Positions 7,881 to 16,471 of a stretch of DNA of 64,000 bases are shown in pieces. Under the pieces are notes generated by a model that searched no databases, was not told where the DNA came from, and saw nothing but the letters and a program-made list of their open reading frames with translations. The stretch covers positions 7,139,001 through 7,203,000 of the forward strand of contig NZ_JAVDYC010000001.1 of NCBI RefSeq assembly GCF_031458255.1, read 5' to 3'. Numbering within the stretch: position 1 is the stretch's first letter; each line of letters begins with the position of its first letter. Source of the DNA: Catenuloplanes niger (GTDB lineage Bacteria; Actinomycetota; Actinomycetes; Mycobacteriales; Micromonosporaceae). The position numbers and the translations under genes were made by a program.

Positions 7881-8618
7881 TCAGGCGGCGCGTTCGTGCG
7901 GGAGGAGGTGACGCCAGGAGACGACGGCCAGGCGCCCGGTGGGGAGGCGGTAGACGGTCCAGTCGGCGAGGTCGTCGCGCGGCAGGGCGCGCACGGCGGC
8001 ACGGGCGGCGGGGCCGTGCAGGTGGATGACGGACTGCCACTCGTCCCTGCCGGTGAACGACGGTGGGACGACCTGCCGGGGCCAGGGGCGGATCTCGCTC
8101 TCGGTGGTGTCCAGCGGGACCGCGACCAGCTTGATCGCGGCGGGCCGGAAGTGGTCGCCGTGCATGCGTACCCGGGTGGTGGCCTTCTCCAGGGCGTCGC
8201 GGAGCGCGTAGGTCGCTGCCGGGTAGGCGCCGTACTCGCGGTAGGTCTCCAGCGCGTAGGCGGTGAGCCGGCGGCCGCCGGCCTCGACGTAGGTGTCCAC
8301 GTCGTCGGCGACCTGCGGGTCGTCCGGGTCGAGCGTGGCCTTGCCGTTGGCCGGGTCACGGACGACCGCGACGGCGTGGCGGACCAGCCGGCCGGCGTCG
8401 CGCAGCCACCACCGGCGGGCCGCGTCCGCGATCGCGGTGCCGTCCCGGTAGACGACCAGCGTCGGGGGCCGCAGCGCGGTCCAGCCCGGCGGCACGAAAC
8501 CGCCGTCGAAGCCGTACTCCAGCACCGGCCGGGCCGGTGCGGCCGTCGCCGGGCCGGGCAGCCCGATCACCAGGCCGGCCGCGGCCACTCCGGTCAGAAG
8601 ACTCCTGCGTTCCATCAT
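7881..8618 (-). CDS. Secreted protein of unknown function
   Basis: The protein is 245 residues. It begins MMERRSLLTGVAAAGLVIG, a Tat-type (RR-x-LL) signal peptide, with a probable cleavage after ATA-APA near residue 28, so it is exported. No domain was recognised. The mature part is Trp-rich, with RRWWLRDAGRLVRHAVAVV, a TRVRMHGDHF segment and a C-terminal half (QSVIHLHGPAARAAVRALP...WTVYRLPTGRLAVVSWRHLLP) with beta-strand character. No metal-binding or catalytic signature stands out. The start could be either of two adjacent ATGs (8618 or 8615), both after a GGGGG ribosome binding site. The gap to its upstream neighbour at 8712 is only 93 bp, on the same strand, but the two products are unrelated, so linked function is not implied. 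Confidence 0.65.
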   Translation of the reverse strand: MMERRSLLTGVAAAGLVIGLPGPATAAPARPVLEYGFDGGFVPPGWTALRPPTLVVYRDGTAIADAARRWWLRDAGRLVRHAVAVVRDPANGKATLDPDDPQVADDVDTYVEAGGRRLTAYALETYREYGAYPAATYALRDALEKATTRVRMHGDHFRPAAIKLVAVPLDTTESEIRPWPRQVVPPSFTGRDEWQSVIHLHGPAARAAVRALPRDDLADWTVYRLPTGRLAVVSWRHLLPHERAA

Positions 8619-8711
8619 CGGCCCCCGTTCGCGTGCACCCGTGCCGGGTCAGACTGGCACCGTGGCCGGCGGGGTGCGGGGAGAACGCGGTAACTCCACC
8701 CGGAGGGACGA

Positions 8712-9179
8712 TCAGCGGCGGTCCCGGCGGGCCAGGGACGCCCAGTCGCCGAAGCGCGGGACCGGCTCCCAGTGCGCGGCGACGTCCGCCTCCCACTCGT
8801 CCTCGGTGACGTGCTCCGGCGCGTCGTCGTCGGTGACGATCCGGCGCACCTGGCCGTCCTCGCGGAAGCGCCGCTCGCAGACCCGGGTGGCGCTGTCCTG
8901 GTCGCCGTAGTCCCACTCCGTCACGGAGTGCAGGAACAGGCGGTCGTCGGTCCGGCGGAACTCGTACAGCAGCGTCTGCCGGCCCCGGTCGTCGAGGAAC
9001 CAGACGCCGGCGTGGTCCTGCCGCCAGGCGATCTCGATGACCGCGCCGGGCCGGTCGGGACCGGGCAGCGCCACGGCGTAGTGGTCGCCGCGCGCGTCCC
9101 GGGCGGCGGCCGCCGAGGCGGAGATCGGATAGACCGGCTCGTGCCGCCGGAAGTTCCACTTCCGCCCGTAGACCGTCAC
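8712..9179 (-). CDS. Hypothetical cytoplasmic protein
   Basis: The protein is 155 residues from GTG 9179. The frame stays open upstream to 9341, but the translation before 9179 has no protein-like character and the GTG begins VTVYGRKWNFRRHEP. No family was recognised. It has no signal peptide or membrane helix. It is rich in Arg, Asp and aromatics, with beta-hairpin-like pieces: RPGAVIEIAWRQDHAGVWFLDDRGRQ, then LLYEFRRTDDRLFLHSVTEWDY. This pattern resembles small beta-barrel proteins of a lipocalin-like or DUF-type fold found singly in actinomycetes. That reading is weak. The C-terminal end is acidic and then basic (DEWEADVAAHWEP... LARRDRR). Confidence 0.55.
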   Translation of the reverse strand: MTVYGRKWNFRRHEPVYPISASAAAARDARGDHYAVALPGPDRPGAVIEIAWRQDHAGVWFLDDRGRQTLLYEFRRTDDRLFLHSVTEWDYGDQDSATRVCERRFREDGQVRRIVTDDDAPEHVTEDEWEADVAAHWEPVPRFGDWASLARRDRR

Positions 9180-9326
9180 CCGCCGATCATGCCGGAGTCC
9201 AGGTGCTGGGAAGACCGAGCCCCGATCGAAGCCCGTGTTCCCGGCTCCGGCGCGGTGCCGCCCGGCGTGCGCGGCGCGGGCGCCGGCCGTGGGCGCCTCC
9301 CGGCCGGAGTCGTGGGTGGTGACGAA

Positions 9327-9362
9327 GGGCCCCGGCGGCACCCACGGGTGACGCCGGGGCCC
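9327..9362 (-). terminator. 11-bp perfect hairpin terminator
   Basis: GGGCCCCGGCG (9327-9337) pairs perfectly with 9352-9362 over a 14-base loop, 21 bp beyond the stop of the phytase/esterase-like gene at 9384. Read on the minus strand, the hairpin is followed by CTTCGTC. Confidence 0.65.
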
Positions 9363-9383
9363 TTACCCCTCGGAGGTGATGCT

Positions 9384-10607
9384 TCAGCGCCGCGCGAGGA
9401 CGCGCTTGTCCGCGTCCAGCGACCGCGGCAGGCGGATGGTGATGAACTCGTTGTTGTCGGCGACGCCCGCGGCGCGGCCGGCCGAGCCCGGGAAGTTGTT
9501 GTCGTTCAGCACGCCGATCGTCCGGTCGTCCAGGATGATCACGTCTTCGATCGTCTGGAACGGGAACGTGAACGTGGTGCCGAAACCGGCGATGCGCTTC
9601 GGGTTCGCCACGTTCATCAGGTCCACCAGCAGCGTCTTGTCCAGCACGCCGTCCCGGTCGCGATCCCGCTTGTCGGCCAGGTAGATCTTCTTGATCACGG
9701 CGGTGGCGCCCTGGCCGCCGTCGCGCTCGATCACCAGGAAGCGGTTCGCGTCCACCGAGATCGCGTCCCCGATCGCCAGGTTCGCCGCGTCCAGCCGGTA
9801 GCTGAGGTGCTTCCCGGTGTACGCGCCCCGGCGGACGTCGAACTCGTTGAAGCGCAGCGTGGCCGCCGGGTCGCCGGTGACGGTGCCCTCCAGCAGCGAG
9901 TAGAGGTAACGCCCGTCGGGCGACATGGCCAGCCCCTCGAAGCCCTTGCTCGAGCCGAGGTTGGCGCTGCCGCCGGTGCGCGCCGCGGTCTCCGGCGCGA
10001 CGACGCCGGGCAGCGGGACCGGGGCGGAGAGCAGCTTGCCGGTCCGGTCGAAGTGCAGCAGGTACGGCCCGAACTCCTCCCCGATCCAGTAGCCGCCGTC
10101 GGCGTCCCGGACGATCGACTCGACGTCGAAGTCGGCGCCGGTCAGCACCCGGTCGTCCCGGACCAGGTCCCAGGCGACGTGCCCGTCCGGGTCGGTCAGG
10201 TTGATGCCACCCAGCACGTCCACCTCGCCGGTGCCGAAGACCGGCGCGATCCGCTGGATGCGCAGCAGGAAGTCGGCGCTGTTGGCCTGGGTGCCGAAGC
10301 CGTTGTCGGACAGCACGTCGAAGCTGCCGTCCGCGTTGCGCAGCACGCCGGAGAAGCCCTGCACCGGCTGGTCGGCCCAGGGGGCGGCGATGCCGTTGAC
10401 CGGCGCGGTGCCGAGCGCGGCACCGGCCGGCTCGCTGCCGGGCACGAACGTCAGCGCCGGCAGTGACGCCCAGCCGGTGAGCGTCGGCGTCGTGACCTTG
10501 TCACCGTGCGCCTGGGTCGGCGCGCCGGCGAGAGCCAGAGTCAGGGCGAGTACGCCGGCGCCGGCGACCGCGCGCACGGCGTACCCGTTGGTCGTGATCT
10601 TTCCCAT
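9384..10607 (-). CDS. Secreted esterase-like phytase-family protein, copy 1
   Basis: The protein is 407 residues. A signal peptide covers residues 1 to about 32 (hydrophobic GAGVLALTLALAGAPTQA), so it is exported. The mature protein follows the family called esterase-like activity of phytase (beta-propeller): QGFSGVLRNADGSFDVLSDNGFG, DFDVESIVRDADGGYWIGEEFGPYLLHFD, SKGFEGLAMSPDGRYLY and a C-terminal VLNDNNFPGSAGR block. The acidic and Asn residues in these blocks usually bind Ca2+ and phosphate ester. A tandem paralogue lies 71 bp upstream on the same strand with the same layout. A TACGTT -10 box lies eight bases before the ATG and there is no ribosome binding site, so the message is probably leaderless. 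The likely role is release of phosphate from organic esters outside the cell. Confidence 0.83.
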   Translation of the reverse strand: MGKITTNGYAVRAVAGAGVLALTLALAGAPTQAHGDKVTTPTLTGWASLPALTFVPGSEPAGAALGTAPVNGIAAPWADQPVQGFSGVLRNADGSFDVLSDNGFGTQANSADFLLRIQRIAPVFGTGEVDVLGGINLTDPDGHVAWDLVRDDRVLTGADFDVESIVRDADGGYWIGEEFGPYLLHFDRTGKLLSAPVPLPGVVAPETAARTGGSANLGSSKGFEGLAMSPDGRYLYSLLEGTVTGDPAATLRFNEFDVRRGAYTGKHLSYRLDAANLAIGDAISVDANRFLVIERDGGQGATAVIKKIYLADKRDRDRDGVLDKTLLVDLMNVANPKRIAGFGTTFTFPFQTIEDVIILDDRTIGVLNDNNFPGSAGRAAGVADNNEFITIRLPRSLDADKRVLARR

Positions 10608-10615
10608 GACGGCTC

Positions 10616-10621
10616 AACGTA
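10616..10621 (-). promoter_or_regulatory. -10 box of copy 1, predicted leaderless transcript
   Basis: TACGTT on the minus strand (TAnnnT type) is eight bases before ATG 10607. The same arrangement (TACCCT, eight bases) precedes the paralogue at 11893. Upstream of both lie alignable blocks of the form GGTGA-GGCCACC and GTCAT-CACC. Confidence 0.5.
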
Positions 10622-10678
10622 GGCGCCGCCGGTGAATGACGGCCGACATCCCGGTGGCCGTCACCGGGCACGCACCGG

Positions 10679-11893
10679 TCAGCGGAGGACGCGCGGGTCG
10701 ATCTCCAGGAGGCCGGGGAGGCGGATCGTGATGAACTCGCTGTAGTCGGCGACGCCGTGGTAGCGGCCGGCCGAGCCGGGGAAGTTGTTGTCGTTCAGCA
10801 CCACGATCGTGCGGTCGTCCAGCACGATCAGGCCCTCCGGCTGCAGCGGGAACGTGAACGTGACCCGGAACCCGGCGATCTGCTCCGGGTTCGCCAGGTT
10901 CATCAGGTTCGTGACCACGGTCTTGTCCATCGCGCCGTCGCGGTTGCGGTCGCGGCGGTCCGCGACGTAGATCCGCTTGGTCTCGGCGTGCTCGCCCAGG
11001 AAGCCGTCGTGCTCGATCACCAGGAAGCGGTCCGCGTCCAGCGCGACCACGTCGCTGACCACCATGCCGGCCCGGTCCAGCCGGTACGTCCAGCGCTTGC
11101 CGGTGTACGCCCCGGTACGCGTGTCGAACTCGCTGAACCGCAGGTCACGTGCGCCGTCACCGGCGACCGGGCCCTCCAGCAGCGGGTAGAGGAAGCGGCC
11201 GTCGGGCGACGCGGCCAGACCCTCGACGCCCTTGCTGGTGTCCAGGTTGGCCTTCACGCCGGTGCGGTCCGCGGACTCCGGCGAGGTGACGCCGGGCATC
11301 GGGACCGGCGGCGCGAGCAGCCGGCCGGCCTCGTCGACGTGCAGCAGGTACGGGCCGAACTCGTCACCGATCCAGTAGCCGCCGGCGCCGTCCCGCGCGA
11401 TCGACTCCGGGTCGAAGTCGGCACCGGTCAGCGCGCGGTCCGCGCGGGTCAGCTCCCACGGCACGTGCCCGTCCGGGTCGGTCAGGTAGAAGCCGCCGAC
11501 CACGTCGATCGCGCCGGTGCCGACGTCCGGTGCGATCCGGTGCACGCGCAGCAGGAAGTCGGCGCTGTTCGCGGTGGTGCCGTAGCCGTTGTCGGAGAGC
11601 ACGTCATAGGTACCGTCCTTGTTGTGCAGGCCACCGGAGAACCCCTGCACCGGCTGGTTCGGGAACGGTACGGGTATCCCGTGCACCGGCGTGCTGCCGA
11701 GCGCACCGCCGGACGCCCGGCTGCCGGCCACATAGGTCTCCGGCGGCAGCGCGGCCCAGCCGGTGAGTGTGGGCGTGGTCACATATGTGTCGTCCGCCCG
11801 GGCGGGCGCGCCGGCGAACGCGAGGGCCATGGACACCGTACCGGCGCCGATGATCCCCTGAACTGCGTACCGGTAAATGTTGATCAAGTTCAT
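10679..11893 (-). CDS. Secreted esterase-like phytase-family protein, copy 2
   Basis: The protein is 404 residues and closely parallels the copy downstream, block by block: a signal peptide (GAGTVSMALAFAGAPARA), QGFSGGLHNKDGTYDVLSDNGYG, DFDPESIARDGAGGYWIGDEFGPYLLHVD, SKGVEGLAASPDGRFLYPLLEG and the VLNDNNFPGSAGRYHGVADYSEF ending. The two are a tandem duplication. Differences cluster in the surface loops, as expected after functional divergence. It ends 71 bp before copy 1 begins and each copy has its own promoter, so they are separately transcribed. The region upstream is shared with a divergent P450 gene (12002) and contains a 14-bp palindrome ATGACGCGCGTCAT at 11922-11935. Confidence 0.83.
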   Translation of the reverse strand: MNLINIYRYAVQGIIGAGTVSMALAFAGAPARADDTYVTTPTLTGWAALPPETYVAGSRASGGALGSTPVHGIPVPFPNQPVQGFSGGLHNKDGTYDVLSDNGYGTTANSADFLLRVHRIAPDVGTGAIDVVGGFYLTDPDGHVPWELTRADRALTGADFDPESIARDGAGGYWIGDEFGPYLLHVDEAGRLLAPPVPMPGVTSPESADRTGVKANLDTSKGVEGLAASPDGRFLYPLLEGPVAGDGARDLRFSEFDTRTGAYTGKRWTYRLDRAGMVVSDVVALDADRFLVIEHDGFLGEHAETKRIYVADRRDRNRDGAMDKTVVTNLMNLANPEQIAGFRVTFTFPLQPEGLIVLDDRTIVVLNDNNFPGSAGRYHGVADYSEFITIRLPGLLEIDPRVLR

Positions 11894-11901
11894 GGTCGCT
11901 C

Positions 11902-11935
11902 AGGGTAAGGGTCGAAGGTGTATGACGCGCGTCAT
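11902..11935 (-). promoter_or_regulatory. Promoter of copy 2 with palindrome
   Basis: TACCCT (minus strand of 11902-11907) is eight bases before the ATG at 11893. The perfect palindrome ATGACGCGCGTCAT (11922-11935) lies just upstream and aligns with ATGACGGCCGACAT before copy 1. It may be a site for a regulator acting on both copies, and possibly on the divergent P450. Confidence 0.45.
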
Positions 11936-12001
11936 TGTGGTGGCCTTCACCAGGCATGATAGGTCGGGGTCACTGGTCTATTGAGGAGGTTTCGGGGGCC
12001 G

Positions 12002-13180
12002 ATGGATTACCAGAGCGCATTGGCGTCACTGTTCCTGCCCGAGGGTCGTAACGATCCGTACCCGGCTTACGACGTGCTGCGTGCGCACGCGCCCGTTTTC
12101 GCGGCCGATGGGCGCTGGTGGGTGACCTCACACACGGTGACCAACCAGGTGCTGCGTCACCCGTCCATGCGCATCCTGGACGCGGCGGACTACGACACGT
12201 TCTGGCCCGACTGGCGGCAGAACCGCGGCGTCGCCTCGTTCGTGCTGTCCATGCTGCAGACCAATCCGCCGGACCACTCGCGGGTGCGCCGCGCGGCGGC
12301 GGCCACGTTCACCGCCCGGCGGGTCGCCGCGATGCGCGACGTCATCGCGGCGCTGTGCGAGGAGCTGATCACGTCGATGCCGGCGAAGGCGGACTTCATC
12401 GGCGCGTTCGCGTACCCGCTTCCGATCTCGGTGATCTGCGCGCTGCTCGGCGTGCCGGCCGCGGACCGGCCCTGGTTCCGGGAGCGGGTCGCGGACCTCA
12501 CCGTGGTGCTTGAGCCGATCAGCACGGAGCGGGAGATGCGGCTCGCGGACGTGGCCGGGCGCGCGGTGGAGGACTACTTCGTCGGCCTGATCGCGGAGCG
12601 CCGCCGCACCCCGCAGGAGGACCTGACCAGCGCGCTCGCCGCCAACGGCGACCTCACCGCGGAGGAGCTGCTGGCCAACCTGATCCTGCTGCTCATCGCG
12701 GGCTTCGAGACCACCACCAACCTGCTCGGCACCGGCGTCAAGATGCTGATGGACCGGCCGGAGCACGCGGCCCGGCTGCGCGCCGACCCCGGGCTCGCCC
12801 CCGCCTACGTGGAGGAGATCCTGCGGTACGACTCACCGGTGCAGATGACGAGCCGGCTCGCGGCCGAGCCCGTCGAGTTCGGCGGCGTGCGGATCGCGGC
12901 CGGTGAGTCGATCAACATGCTGCTCGGCGCCGCCAACCGCGACCCGGAACGGTACGCCGACCCGCACCGCTTCGACCCGGACCGGGAGAACGTCGCGCCG
13001 GTGTCGTTCGGCGGCGGCGCGCACTACTGCCTCGGCGCGCCACTGGCCCGGCTGGAGGCGCAGGTCGCGCTGCCGATGCTGGTCACCATGCTGCCCGCGC
13101 TCGCGCAGGACGGGCCGGAGGTCCGCCGGGACCGGCTGGTGCTGCGGGGCTACTCCGCGCTGCCGGTCACGATCGGGTGA
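12002..13180 (+). CDS. Cytochrome P450 (soluble bacterial type)
   Basis: The protein is 392 residues from ATG 12002, which sits 11 bases after GAGGAGGT. A longer TTG start at 11981 would overlap the ribosome binding site and was rejected. The I-helix oxygen-activation motif is LLIAGFETTTN, the ExxR motif is EEILRYDSP, and the heme-binding loop FGGGAHYCLG has the axial Cys at residue 343. There is no membrane anchor, so it is a cytoplasmic monooxygenase needing a ferredoxin and reductase; neither is adjacent. The sequence resembles secondary-metabolism and xenobiotic P450s (CYP107-like), but the substrate cannot be read. It stands in the place where many actinomycetes have other genes ahead of def-fmt, so it looks like an insertion at this locus. 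Confidence 0.87.
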   Translation: MDYQSALASLFLPEGRNDPYPAYDVLRAHAPVFAADGRWWVTSHTVTNQVLRHPSMRILDAADYDTFWPDWRQNRGVASFVLSMLQTNPPDHSRVRRAAAATFTARRVAAMRDVIAALCEELITSMPAKADFIGAFAYPLPISVICALLGVPAADRPWFRERVADLTVVLEPISTEREMRLADVAGRAVEDYFVGLIAERRRTPQEDLTSALAANGDLTAEELLANLILLLIAGFETTTNLLGTGVKMLMDRPEHAARLRADPGLAPAYVEEILRYDSPVQMTSRLAAEPVEFGGVRIAAGESINMLLGAANRDPERYADPHRFDPDRENVAPVSFGGGAHYCLGAPLARLEAQVALPMLVTMLPALAQDGPEVRRDRLVLRGYSALPVTIG

Positions 13181-13236
13181 CTCCGTAGACTGGACTGTCC
13201 AACCCGTGGTTTTGCAGTGAGCAAGGAGTGCGCAGC

Positions 13237-13791
13237 GTGACCGTCCAGCCCATCCGACTCTTCGGGGATCCGGTGCTGCGCTCACCGGCCGAGGCCGTCG
13301 TCGACTTCGACAAAGAGCTGCGCAAGCTCGTCGCGGACCTGACCGAGACGATGCAGGAGGCGGGCGGCGCCGGGCTGGCCGCGCCGCAGCTCGGCGTGGG
13401 CCTGCGGGTCTTCGCGTTCGACGTCGACGACGTGGTCGGTCACCTGGTCAACCCGGTGCTGGAGTTTCCCGACGCCGAGGAGCAGGACGGGCCGGAGGGC
13501 TGCCTGTCCATCCCGGGGCTCTACTACGACACCAAGCGGCGGCTCAACGTGGTGGCCAAGGGCTTCAACGAGTACGGCGACCCGCTGCAGATCGTCGGCA
13601 CCGGGCTGATGGCGCGCTGCGTGCAGCACGAGACCGACCACCTGGACGGCGTGCTGTTCCTGGACAAGCTGGACCCGGACGCGCGCAAGGCCGCGATGCG
13701 GGAGATCCGCCAGGCCGACTGGTACGACCGGGACAAGCCGCCCACCGTGAAGGTCAGCCCGCACGCGAACCCGTTCGGGCTGGGGCGGTAA
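13237..13791 (+). CDS. def: Peptide deformylase
   Basis: The protein is 184 residues from GTG 13237. The GTG at 13228 overlaps the ribosome binding site AAGGAG (13223-13228) and is rejected. All three deformylase motifs are present: GAGLAAPQLG, EGCLSIPG with the metal-binding Cys at residue 89, and QHETDHLDG with the HExxH (H131, E132, H135). It removes the formyl group from nascent proteins in the cytoplasm. The formyltransferase gene fmt begins three bases after its stop, so the pair is co-transcribed and catalyses opposite ends of the formylation cycle. Confidence 0.95.
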   Translation: MTVQPIRLFGDPVLRSPAEAVVDFDKELRKLVADLTETMQEAGGAGLAAPQLGVGLRVFAFDVDDVVGHLVNPVLEFPDAEEQDGPEGCLSIPGLYYDTKRRLNVVAKGFNEYGDPLQIVGTGLMARCVQHETDHLDGVLFLDKLDPDARKAAMREIRQADWYDRDKPPTVKVSPHANPFGLGR

Positions 13792-13794
13792 CCG

Positions 13795-14721
13795 GTGCGC
13801 ATCGTCTTCGCGGGCACGCCCGCGGTCACCCTGCCGGCGCTCGAGGCCCTGCGGCGTTCGGACCACGAGATCCTGGCCGTCGTCACCCGGCCGGACGCCC
13901 CCTCCGGGCGCGGCCGCCGGCTGGTCCGGTCGCCCGCCGGGGCCTGGGCGGACGAGCACGGCATCGAGGTGCTGACGCCGGCCCGGCCCCGGGAGCCCGA
14001 GTTCCTGGAGCGGCTGCGGTCGCTGGCGCCCGACTGCGTGCCGGTGGTGGCGTACGGCGCGCTGGTCCCGCCGGCCGCGCTGGAGATCCCGAAGCACGGC
14101 TGGATCAACCTGCACTTCTCGCTGCTGCCCGCGTGGCGCGGCGCCGCGCCCGTGCAGCACGCGGTGCTGCACGGCGACGAGGTGACCGGCGCCAGCGTGT
14201 TCCAGCTGGAGGCCGGCCTGGACACCGGCCCGGTGTTCGGCACGCTGACCGACGAGATCCGCCCCACCGACACCTCCGGTGACCTGCTGGACCGGCTCGC
14301 CGAGTCCGGCGCCGGGCTGCTGGTCGCGGTGCTGGACGCGATCGAGGCCGGCACCGCGCGGGCCGAGGCCCAGCCGGCCGACGGCGTCTCGCTCGCTCCG
14401 AAGATCACCGTCGAGGACGCGCAGGTCCGGTGGACCGACCCGGCGTTCGCGGTGGACCGGCGGATCCGGGCGTGCACGCCCGCGCCGGGTGCGTGGACCA
14501 CGTTCCGCGAGGAGCGGGTGAAACTCGGGCCGGTCGTGCCGGTGCCGGACGGGCCGCCGCTCGAGCCCGGCGACCTGCTGGTCGAGCGCAGGCGCGTGCT
14601 GGCCGGGACCGCGACCACTCCGGTCGCACTGGGTGAGGTACGCGCGGCCGGCAAGAAGCCGATGCCGGCCACCGACTGGGCGCGCGGCGTCCGGGTCGAG
14701 ACGGGGGAGTCGTTCACGTGA
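13795..14721 (+). CDS. fmt: Methionyl-tRNA formyltransferase
   Basis: The protein is 308 residues from GTG 13795. It begins [19 protein letters not shown], the standard N-terminus of the family. The formyl-THF binding and catalytic region is present: [21 protein letters not shown], with the Asn, His and Asp catalytic set (NLHFS..., then LDTGPVF). The C-terminal tRNA-binding domain follows ([15 protein letters not shown]). It transfers formyl from 10-formyl-tetrahydrofolate to Met-tRNA-fMet for initiation. It lies immediately downstream of def and upstream of rsmB, the usual actinobacterial order. Confidence 0.95.
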   Translation: MRIVFAGTPAVTLPALEALRRSDHEILAVVTRPDAPSGRGRRLVRSPAGAWADEHGIEVLTPARPREPEFLERLRSLAPDCVPVVAYGALVPPAALEIPKHGWINLHFSLLPAWRGAAPVQHAVLHGDEVTGASVFQLEAGLDTGPVFGTLTDEIRPTDTSGDLLDRLAESGAGLLVAVLDAIEAGTARAEAQPADGVSLAPKITVEDAQVRWTDPAFAVDRRIRACTPAPGAWTTFREERVKLGPVVPVPDGPPLEPGDLLVERRRVLAGTATTPVALGEVRAAGKKPMPATDWARGVRVETGESFT

Positions 14722-14791
14722 GCGAGCGTGCCAGCGAACCATGGGCTCAGCGCCGGGTACGGCGAATCCGCAGCGGAAAGGCAAATCCGGC

Positions 14792-16405
14792 ATGAGCAGT
14801 CCTGAGCAGAGGTCCGGCGATTCGGGTTCGCACCCGCGCACCGGCGGCAAGTCCGGTTTCGGGTCGTCCTACGTGCGGCGCCGGCCCGAGCCCGACACGA
14901 CCGGTCCCGGTTCCGCCGACGGCGCCCGGCACCAGGCGGACCGGCCGCACAACGCGGGCCGGCCGCGGCGCTCCGACGGTCCCGGCGACGGTCGTGGCCG
15001 GGACCGGGACTCGCACGGCGGCGGTCGTGCCCCGCGCGGTGGCCGGCCGCCGTCCGACCCGGCCCGGCAGGCCGCCTACGAGGCGGTCGCGGCCGTGCAC
15101 CGCGACGACGCGTACGCGAACCTGGTCCTGCCGCAGATCCTGACGGAGATGCGGCTGTTCGGCCGGGACGCCGCGTTCGCGACCGAGCTGACCTACGGCA
15201 CGCTGCGCCTGGTCGGCACGCTCGACCTGATCATCAAGGAGGCCGCGGGCCGCGACGTCGAGCGGATCGACCCGCCGGCCCGCGACGCGATGCGGCTCGG
15301 CGCCTACCAGCTGCTGCACACCCGGGTGCCCGCGCACGCCGCGGTCGCCACCACGGTCGACCTGGTCCGCTCCGTCGCGCCCGGCGCGGTCGGCTTCGCC
15401 AACGCGGTGCTGCGCCAGATCACCACGAAGAACTGGGACGAGTGGATCGCCGAGGTCGCGCCGAACCGGGACGAGGACCCGGTCGGGAACCTCTCGGTCA
15501 CGCACGCGCACCCGCCGTGGATCGTCCGCGCGTTCGCCGAGTCGCTCGGCGGTGACATGGCCGAGACCGCCCGCGCGCTCGCCGAGGACAACGAGCGCCC
15601 GCCGGTGCACCTGTGCGCCCGGCCCGGCCGCGCCGACGCGGTCACGCTCGCCGACGAGCTGGGCGGCGCGCCCGGCGCGTTCTCGCCGTACGCGGTCTAC
15701 CTGCCCGGCGGGTCCCCCGGTGACCTGTCCGCGCTGGCCGAGGGGCGGGTGCACGTCCAGGACGAGGGTTCCCAGCTGGTCGCCACGGCCCTTTCCCAGG
15801 CCCCGATCGAGGGTACGGACGCCAGCTGGCTGGACCTGTGCGCCGGCCCGGGCGGCAAGGCCGGCCTGCTCGGCGCGCTCGCGGCCGAGCGCGGCGCGCG
15901 GGTCACCGCGGTCGAGGTCGCGGAGCACCGTGCCCGCCTGGTCGCGAACGCCACCCGCGGCCTGCCGGTCACCACGATCGTCGCGGACGGCCGCACCGCC
16001 GGCACCGGCGAGCTGCCGGCCGCCTCGTTCGACCGGGTGCTGGTCGACGCGCCGTGCACCGGCCTCGGCTCGCTGCGCCGGCGTCCCGAGTCCCGCTGGC
16101 GCCGTCAGCCCACGGACCTGCCGCCGCTCACCAGCCTCCAGCGCGAGCTGCTGGTCGCGGCGCTGAAGGCGGTCCGGCCCGGTGGCGTCGTGGCCTACGT
16201 GACCTGCTCCCCGCACGTGGTGGAGACGCAGGTGACGGTGACCGAGGCGGCTCGCCGTTCCAAGCTGCCGATCGACTTCGTCGACGCCCGCCCGCTGATG
16301 CCCGCCGGCATGCCCGGCCTCGGCTCCGGCCCGACCGTGCAGCTCTGGCCGCACCGCCACGGCACCGACGCGATGTTCCTGGCGATACTCCGCCGCACGG
16401 CGTAA
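14792..16405 (+). CDS. rsmB: 16S rRNA cytosine-C5 methyltransferase RsmB/Sun family
   Basis: The protein is 537 residues if translation starts at ATG 14792. An alternative in-frame ATG at 14741 is also without a good ribosome binding site, so the start is uncertain by 17 codons. The first about 90 residues are a disordered Arg/Gly/Pro-rich extension. A NusB-like RNA-binding domain follows (RQAAYEAVAAVHRDDAYANLVLP... RDAMRLGAYQLLHTRVPAHAAV). The SAM-dependent methyltransferase domain shows the SAM loop LDLCAGPGGKAG, the catalytic DAPCTGLGSLRRRPESRWR and the second catalytic Cys motif VTCSPH. It methylates C967-equivalent 16S rRNA in the cytoplasm. It follows fmt by 70 bases and is probably in the same transcript. 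Confidence 0.9.
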   Translation: MSSPEQRSGDSGSHPRTGGKSGFGSSYVRRRPEPDTTGPGSADGARHQADRPHNAGRPRRSDGPGDGRGRDRDSHGGGRAPRGGRPPSDPARQAAYEAVAAVHRDDAYANLVLPQILTEMRLFGRDAAFATELTYGTLRLVGTLDLIIKEAAGRDVERIDPPARDAMRLGAYQLLHTRVPAHAAVATTVDLVRSVAPGAVGFANAVLRQITTKNWDEWIAEVAPNRDEDPVGNLSVTHAHPPWIVRAFAESLGGDMAETARALAEDNERPPVHLCARPGRADAVTLADELGGAPGAFSPYAVYLPGGSPGDLSALAEGRVHVQDEGSQLVATALSQAPIEGTDASWLDLCAGPGGKAGLLGALAAERGARVTAVEVAEHRARLVANATRGLPVTTIVADGRTAGTGELPAASFDRVLVDAPCTGLGSLRRRPESRWRRQPTDLPPLTSLQRELLVAALKAVRPGGVVAYVTCSPHVVETQVTVTEAARRSKLPIDFVDARPLMPAGMPGLGSGPTVQLWPHRHGTDAMFLAILRRTA

Positions 16406-16427
16406 GCCTGAACCCGCTGGTCGGAGG

Positions 16428-16467
16428 CCCCCTACCGTTGTACTTTATTACGTACAACGGTAGGGGG
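16428..16467. promoter_or_regulatory. 16-bp perfect inverted repeat: predicted toxin-antitoxin operator
   Basis: CCCCCTACCGTTGTAC (16428-16443) is mirrored by its exact complement at 16452-16467 around an 8-base AT-rich spacer. The arms end in TTGTAC/GTACAA, similar to the TGTACA boxes bound by YefM-YoeB complexes. It ends four bases before the antitoxin ATG, so binding would block both transcription and ribosome access. It may also stop readthrough from rsmB, which ends at 16405. Confidence 0.7.
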
Positions 16468-16471
16468 GCTC

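Noticed and set aside
5658-8693. A 1011-residue frame on the plus strand over the GGDEF-EAL gene
   Set aside because: A high-GC shadow rich in His/Gln/Arg; the minus strand has complete GGDEF and EAL motifs.
13228-13236. Earlier GTG start for peptide deformylase
   Set aside because: It overlaps the ribosome binding site AAGGAG, so GTG 13237 is used.
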